DNA from: Conoideocrella luteorostrata
Lineage: Eukaryota > Ascomycota > Sordariomycetes > Hypocreales > Clavicipitaceae
DNA length: 12,516 nt
NCBI GenBank assembly: GCA_032433595.1
Contig: JASWJB010000603.1
Coordinates: forward strand, 1 to 12,516
Direction: 5' to 3'
Part shown: one piece after another, positions 9,878 to 12,516 of the stretch
Layout of the letters: the number at the start of each line of letters is the position of its first letter
Position numbering within the stretch: the stretch's first letter is position 1
Program-made: the position numbers and the translations under genes
Notes under the pieces: model-generated
What the model was told of the DNA's origin: nothing
Database searches by the model: none
The model's input: the letters and a program-made list of their open reading frames with translations, nothing else

Positions 9878-10605
9878 ATGTCTCTTGAAAACAACGGCAA
9901 TAATCATTCCGTCAAAGGAGATCTTAGCCAACGGTCAGTTACCTATTCCTTATCATTTGTGAAAGTGACACAGGATGCTGACAGATTGCCTGGAAATCAT
10001 ACAGCTCAAGCAAGCGGCTTAACGGAAAGAGCAACTATTCTTGTTCAGACGAGTGTGCCAAGCCTCCATTACCGCTTCTAGAGCCTCAGGAAACTTGGGT
10101 TCCTGACATGGTTTCGATCGCACGGGATCAGCCACGGGTTGAAACTCCCCGCGCTGTTTCGCCAACTGTTTCGGCAACTGTCGACGACAATAACCCAACG
10201 GCATCCTTCTCGTTTCCTCTTGAGTCGTATCTTAATGATGATAACGAACTGGAGAAACAAATGATGGGTATAACAGAGAACAGTTGTGCTTGTACAGGTC
10301 GCTATACAACCCCACCAGCGGCGCGGCTCGAAAGCGAAGAACCGCATCAGCTGTTACCTGCAGTCTGGGCAGCAGCCGCCGACGACGGCACAGACGCAAC
10401 CGTGCAAGAGCTATTGTCTCCGAACTCGTGGCCTACACCTCCGTCTGCGCAACCAAGCGTCTCGTCGACGTTTTCATCAGACCTTACTCTGCAAGAACAT
10501 CCTCTCTTGACTCCCTCAGTCGCAGTTCGCCATTCCGCTCTTCACCGCCAGTTGGTAGAAGCCGGATTCTCTGGGCTGGATGACTCAAGCAACACAGGGC
10601 CATAA
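9878..10605 (+). CDS. Hypothetical Ser/Pro/Ala-rich protein, tentative two-exon model
   Basis: I do not recognise this protein. A frame open from 9982 to the TAA at 10603-10605 is the longest unexplained one in the window. Starting at the ATG at 10108 gives 165 residues. A fuller model joins 9878-9933 to 10005-10605 (218 residues), removing a 71-nt intron with donor GTCAGT, a CTGAC branch motif and acceptor ATACAG. The start at 9878 follows a CT-rich leader. The product is rich in Ser, Thr, Pro, Ala and acidic residues and looks largely disordered. It has two small Cys patches (SCSDEC and SCACTG), a possible helix AVWAAAADDG...VQELL and a C-terminal HSALHRQLVEAGF. It has no signal peptide or membrane span. 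A clear intron-like element begins five bases after the stop, which argues that the locus is transcribed and spliced. The exon model is uncertain. Confidence 0.4.
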
Positions 10606-10610
10606 CCCCG

Positions 10611-10669
10611 GTAAGATTGCCGCAACCCGAGAAGGCTGAAGGGTTGAGTCTTGCTAACGGCTGGTACAG
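10611..10669 (+). other. Intron-like element just after the hypothetical gene's stop
   Basis: It begins GTAAGATTG, carries TTGCTAACGG about 18 bases before its end, and ends GGTACAG: donor, branch and acceptor all close to fungal consensus, 59 nt long. It lies outside the assigned coding frame, so it is either a 3' UTR intron or a sign that the true coding path differs from the model. Frame 3 is open from 10584 across the junction for about 40 more codons (CTC AAG ... | AGC ACC AGA ...). Confidence 0.6.
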
Positions 10670-11265
10670 AGCACCAGAGTTGCTATAAACAAGCCGAATC
10701 GATTACACGTGGCAAAACAGCGGGCTCACAACCAGACGTTCTGTAACGTTGACGAAAAAAAAAGAAAAAGAGCTGTGAATATTGGGAGGAGGACAGCCTG
10801 CTGAGTGTGGTTTCCGTTTTGCTGGCGACGGGTTGTACGATAACTAAATAAGTCCTTGTATTGATCCGTGCCATCTGCCTGCGCTGCTGCCGCTGTTCTC
10901 CGTATAGTTGTGATTCCAATTAACCTGATTTTCATCTCTCTGTCAGTTGTGCACACGATCATCCATTTCCCCACCCAGCCTGGTCATTATGGTTCAGACC
11001 AAGATATTTAATGAGGCATCCCCACCACGTGTAGACGCCGCATTTCCATCAAATTGCCATGCCATCCGTCCCATCCTCGGCAAGCCCATCCATCAGCCCG
11101 CACGAGTCAAAAAAGGTTCCCACACACCCCCGCCAACCAACCATGCCATCCGCACCAACCCCAGAAAAAAAATTCAAACGAAGAAACACACCAAGCCCGT
11201 TTAAAGAAAAATAAGTTTCTGTCGTCAACAACCAGGACGCACCCGGTAGAGGATCTCCTCATCCG
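10670..11265. other. Intergenic between hypothetical gene and tRNA
   Basis: No gene is supported. There is an A-rich run at about 10755-10769 and C-rich DNA before the tRNA. A 12-base direct repeat CCATGCCATCCG occurs at 11057-11068 and 11141-11152. Short ORFs on both strands are composition artefacts. Confidence 0.5.
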
Positions 11266-11350
11266 GCCCGGTTAGCTCAATCGGTAGAGCGTGAGACTCT
11301 TACGAGTACACGAAATCTCAAGGTTGCGGGTTCGACCCCCGCATCGGGCT
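11266..11350 (+). tRNA. tRNA-Lys (anticodon CTT) with 12-nt intron
   Basis: The acceptor stem is GCCCGGT paired with ATCGGGC (one G-T pair). The D arm is AGCTCAATCGGTAGAGC. The anticodon stem is TGAGA/TCTCA with loop CTCTTA|A, which gives CTT at 34-36. The T arm is GCGGG-TTCGACC-CCCGC, and base 73 is T. Twelve bases (CGAGTACACGAA) interrupt the loop between positions 37 and 38, the canonical nuclear tRNA intron site cut by the tRNA splicing endonuclease. Mature length is 73 nt before CCA. The A and B boxes for Pol III are inside the gene. The product reads AAG lysine codons. Confidence 0.95.
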
Positions 11351-11353
11351 TTT
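11350..11353 (+). terminator. Short Pol III T-run at the tRNA 3' end
   Basis: Four T residues begin at the discriminator base itself, which is unusually tight for Pol III termination. A much stronger run of eight T lies downstream at 11388-11395 and may be the effective stop. Confidence 0.4.
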
Positions 11354-11474
11354 CCTATAAGTTATATGATTGAGATGTGTTCCTGAATTTTTTTTGCTCC
11401 TTGCTCATTCATGCTTTTGCGGTCGTTTTGTACCCGTACTGGGAGCTTCTCTTTAGCAACAAATCAAAACCATT

Positions 11475-11484
11475 TACGGAGTAC
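11475..11484 (+). repeat. TACGGAGTAC intergenic motif copy
   Basis: An exact TACGGAGTA copy followed by C, 125 bases after the tRNA gene. Confidence 0.6.
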
Positions 11485-11488
11485 TGCA

Positions 11489-11508
11489 CTAGTTATGTCT
11501 AGTTATGT
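11489..11508 (+). repeat. Perfect tandem repeat of CTAGTTATGT
   Basis: There are two adjacent identical 10-mers. The second runs straight into TATAAAAG (11508-11515), which looks like a TATA box. No ORF starts close downstream, so any promoter here would drive a non-coding RNA or a distant start. Confidence 0.6.
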
Positions 11509-11743
11509 ATAAAAGCCCCAGGCTCAGGTAATTAATGGGCCCGAATGCGTGAACAGTAATAAATATCCCGACGTTCACAGCTGACGTCTGGTATGGCTGT
11601 GACGGCAGAGTTACACGATCTGTCGGCAACAGCAATGCCGCAAGATTCTTTACTGAATTGACCGGGCATAATTATTTCATTTTGCGATGGATCATAGAAG
11701 TATCTCTCAACCGGTTGTCAAACCTTGCGTCATAAGAGGAGGA

Positions 11744-11759
11744 TACTCTGTACGGAGTA
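11744..11759 (+). repeat. Near-palindrome TACTCTGTACGGAGTA
   Basis: The TACTC and GAGTA arms pair, and a single T in place of C prevents a full palindrome. It contains GTACGGAGTA, the same ten bases as at 8085-8094. Confidence 0.6.
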
Positions 11760-12044
11760 CTTACCATATATGTAACCATTCTCGTCGTGTTTCCACACAG
11801 CAGAGCGACGCTCAGGGAGATAGTCTCCCACACTCAACCAACCCAACTAGTTAACACAAAACTATTCATGGAAGTCACTTACAGTCTATAGTAAGCTTTG
11901 GCTAGCCCGTAAACTTTCTCGCATGAGCTTCCGTTGGTGTAGGTCCAAGATGCGACCTCACCTGCCCTCCGGCCACCCTCCACCTTGCACCCCACATGGA
12001 ATGCCCCTGTGACGAGCGTACGTACTTGCACTGCACTGCACACA

Positions 12045-12053
12045 TATATAAGG
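12045..12053 (+). promoter_or_regulatory. TATA-like box TATATAAGG of the right-hand gene
   Basis: It sits 62 bases before the ATG at 12107, a spacing compatible with a short leader. Three tandem TGCAC units lie directly upstream (12027-12041). The role is inferred from position and sequence only. Confidence 0.45.
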
Positions 12054-12106
12054 CATGCTTCGTAGAATGAAGAGCCGAAAAATACACTTGGCTGTACGAA
12101 AGTACC

Positions 12107-12516
12107 ATGGACGCACTGGATGATTGGATGAGTGATGAAAGCGGCGTGCCTGACAACATTGAGGCCGAGGTCGCATCACCAGAGGACACGGAATCCCCGA
12201 CAAGCACATCTGTGTATGTGACGCTTCATCGGTATGTCTGTATTTGGCTTGCCGGGTTTCGCGTATGTATATTGACGTTTTTTTTTCTTTTTCTTTTTTT
12301 TTTTAAAGCGTGAGACGCTTGGTTCTTGCTAGCATAGGTAAGACGTTGTGCAACCACACATACTTTTTTCAATGAACACCCGTCTAACTTGATGCTATTG
12401 CATAGATGATCCGTACACGCTCGAGCATTTTCGGCAGCCAAGCCTGAATGCACTCATCGTGAGGCCCCTGGTGGACCGGTTGTACGAGACAAAGGACCTT
12501 GCCATCAGTAAGTTTC
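12107..12516 (+). CDS. 5' part of a multi-exon gene, possibly a TRP/YVC1-type cation channel
   Basis: Three exons are proposed: 12107-12231, 12309-12337 (29 nt) and 12406-12507; the last ends at a GTAAGT donor (12508), so the rest lies outside the window. The 85 residues read MDALDDWMSDESG..., an acidic Ser-rich start, then VTLHRVRRLVLASID, then DPYTLEHFRQPSLNAL and IVRPLVDRLYETKDLAI. The two junctions restore one frame and give a continuous, plausible helix. The segment from DPYTL to the end resembles, as I remember it, the N-terminal cytosolic part of fungal proteins annotated as YVC1-like or TRP-type calcium-permeable channels; in those, DLSVVYCLLVNR would follow. No membrane segment lies inside the window, so this name is a guess. 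The ATG has a good context (TACCATGG) and lies 62 bases after a TATA-like box. That this is a real spliced gene is much surer than its function. Confidence 0.6.
12232..12308 (+). other. Intron 1 of the right-hand gene (77 nt)
   Basis: It begins GTATGT, has an ATTGACG branch-like motif, then a long T-rich tract and ends TTTTAAAG. It is phase 2 (CG|C, Arg). A second GTATGT donor lies 18 bases upstream at 12214 in the same phase. Confidence 0.7.
12338..12405 (+). other. Intron 2 of the right-hand gene (68 nt)
   Basis: It begins GTAAGA, has a GTCTAACTT branch motif about 19 bases before the end and finishes GCATAG. It is phase 1 (G|AT, Asp), giving LASI-D-DPYTL across the join. Confidence 0.8.

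Larger units (their letters stand above)
11351..12106. other. Intergenic: tRNA 3' flank and promoter of the right-hand gene
   Basis: No gene is supported in this 756-base stretch. It holds two copies of the TACGGAGTA motif, a tandem 10-mer next to a TATA-like sequence near 11500, a TGACGTC at 11582-11588, three tandem TGCAC units at 12027-12041 and a TATA-like box close to the downstream ATG. Confidence 0.5.

Noticed and set aside
10108..10605. Ankyrin-repeat reading of the unknown protein (AVWAAAADDG...VQELL, HSALHRQLVEAGF)
   Set aside because: Only vague helix-like similarity; the consensus TPLH and loop glycines are missing and the spacing does not repeat.
1..12516. Transposon, CRISPR array, additional tRNA or dispersed 5S rRNA gene
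   Set aside because: I looked for T-arm patterns, terminal inverted repeats, transposase or reverse-transcriptase motifs and regular repeats on both strands. Only the tRNA-Lys qualified.

Overview
The window looks like ordinary nuclear chromosome from a filamentous ascomycete, most likely a sordariomycete and perhaps Hypocreales; I infer this and cannot verify the species. The evidence is the gene set (Snx4/Atg24, kexin, mitochondrial phosphate carrier, a split tRNA-Lys) and the introns. The introns are short (59-91 nt), with GT...AG ends and fungal branch-like motifs such as TACTAAC, CTAAC and CTGA(C/T). Genes lie on both strands with no operon logic. I see no virus, plasmid, transposon or CRISPR signal.

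Layout, left to right. (1) Positions 1-1242 (+) hold the 3' part of a sorting nexin 4 gene; the first ~105 bases are the end of an intron. (2) Positions 1243-1744 are a convergent 3'-3' spacer. (3) Positions 1745-4377 (-) are a complete kexin gene in three exons (832 residues). It carries a signal peptide, propeptide, subtilisin-type triad, P domain, one membrane span and an acidic tail with a YEFELV sorting motif. (4) Positions 4378-6108 hold the kexin promoter/leader and the carrier 3' flank. (5) Positions 6109-7147 (-) are a complete two-exon mitochondrial phosphate carrier gene (315 residues). (6) Positions 7148-9877 are a long region without convincing genes; it has a G-rich tract near the carrier gene. 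(7) Positions 9878-10605 (+) are a weakly supported gene of unknown function (218 residues if spliced as proposed), followed within 6 bases of its stop by a textbook intron sequence. (8) Positions 11266-11350 (+) are a tRNA-Lys(CTT) gene with a 12-nt intron. (9) From 12107 (+) to the right edge is the 5' part of a multi-exon gene containing a 29-nt micro-exon. It resembles fungal TRP/YVC1-type cation channels from memory only.

The genes do not form a pathway cluster. Snx4 and kexin both act in endosome/trans-Golgi traffic, but their convergent adjacency is probably coincidental. I found no clear undescribed system. The most useful leads are a recurring intergenic 9-mer TACGGAGTA (four exact copies, all on one strand and all outside genes), tandem in-frame splice donors 18 nt apart in the last gene, the intron just after the stop of the unknown gene, and a possible 5' leader intron in kexin that would remove an overlapping upstream ORF.
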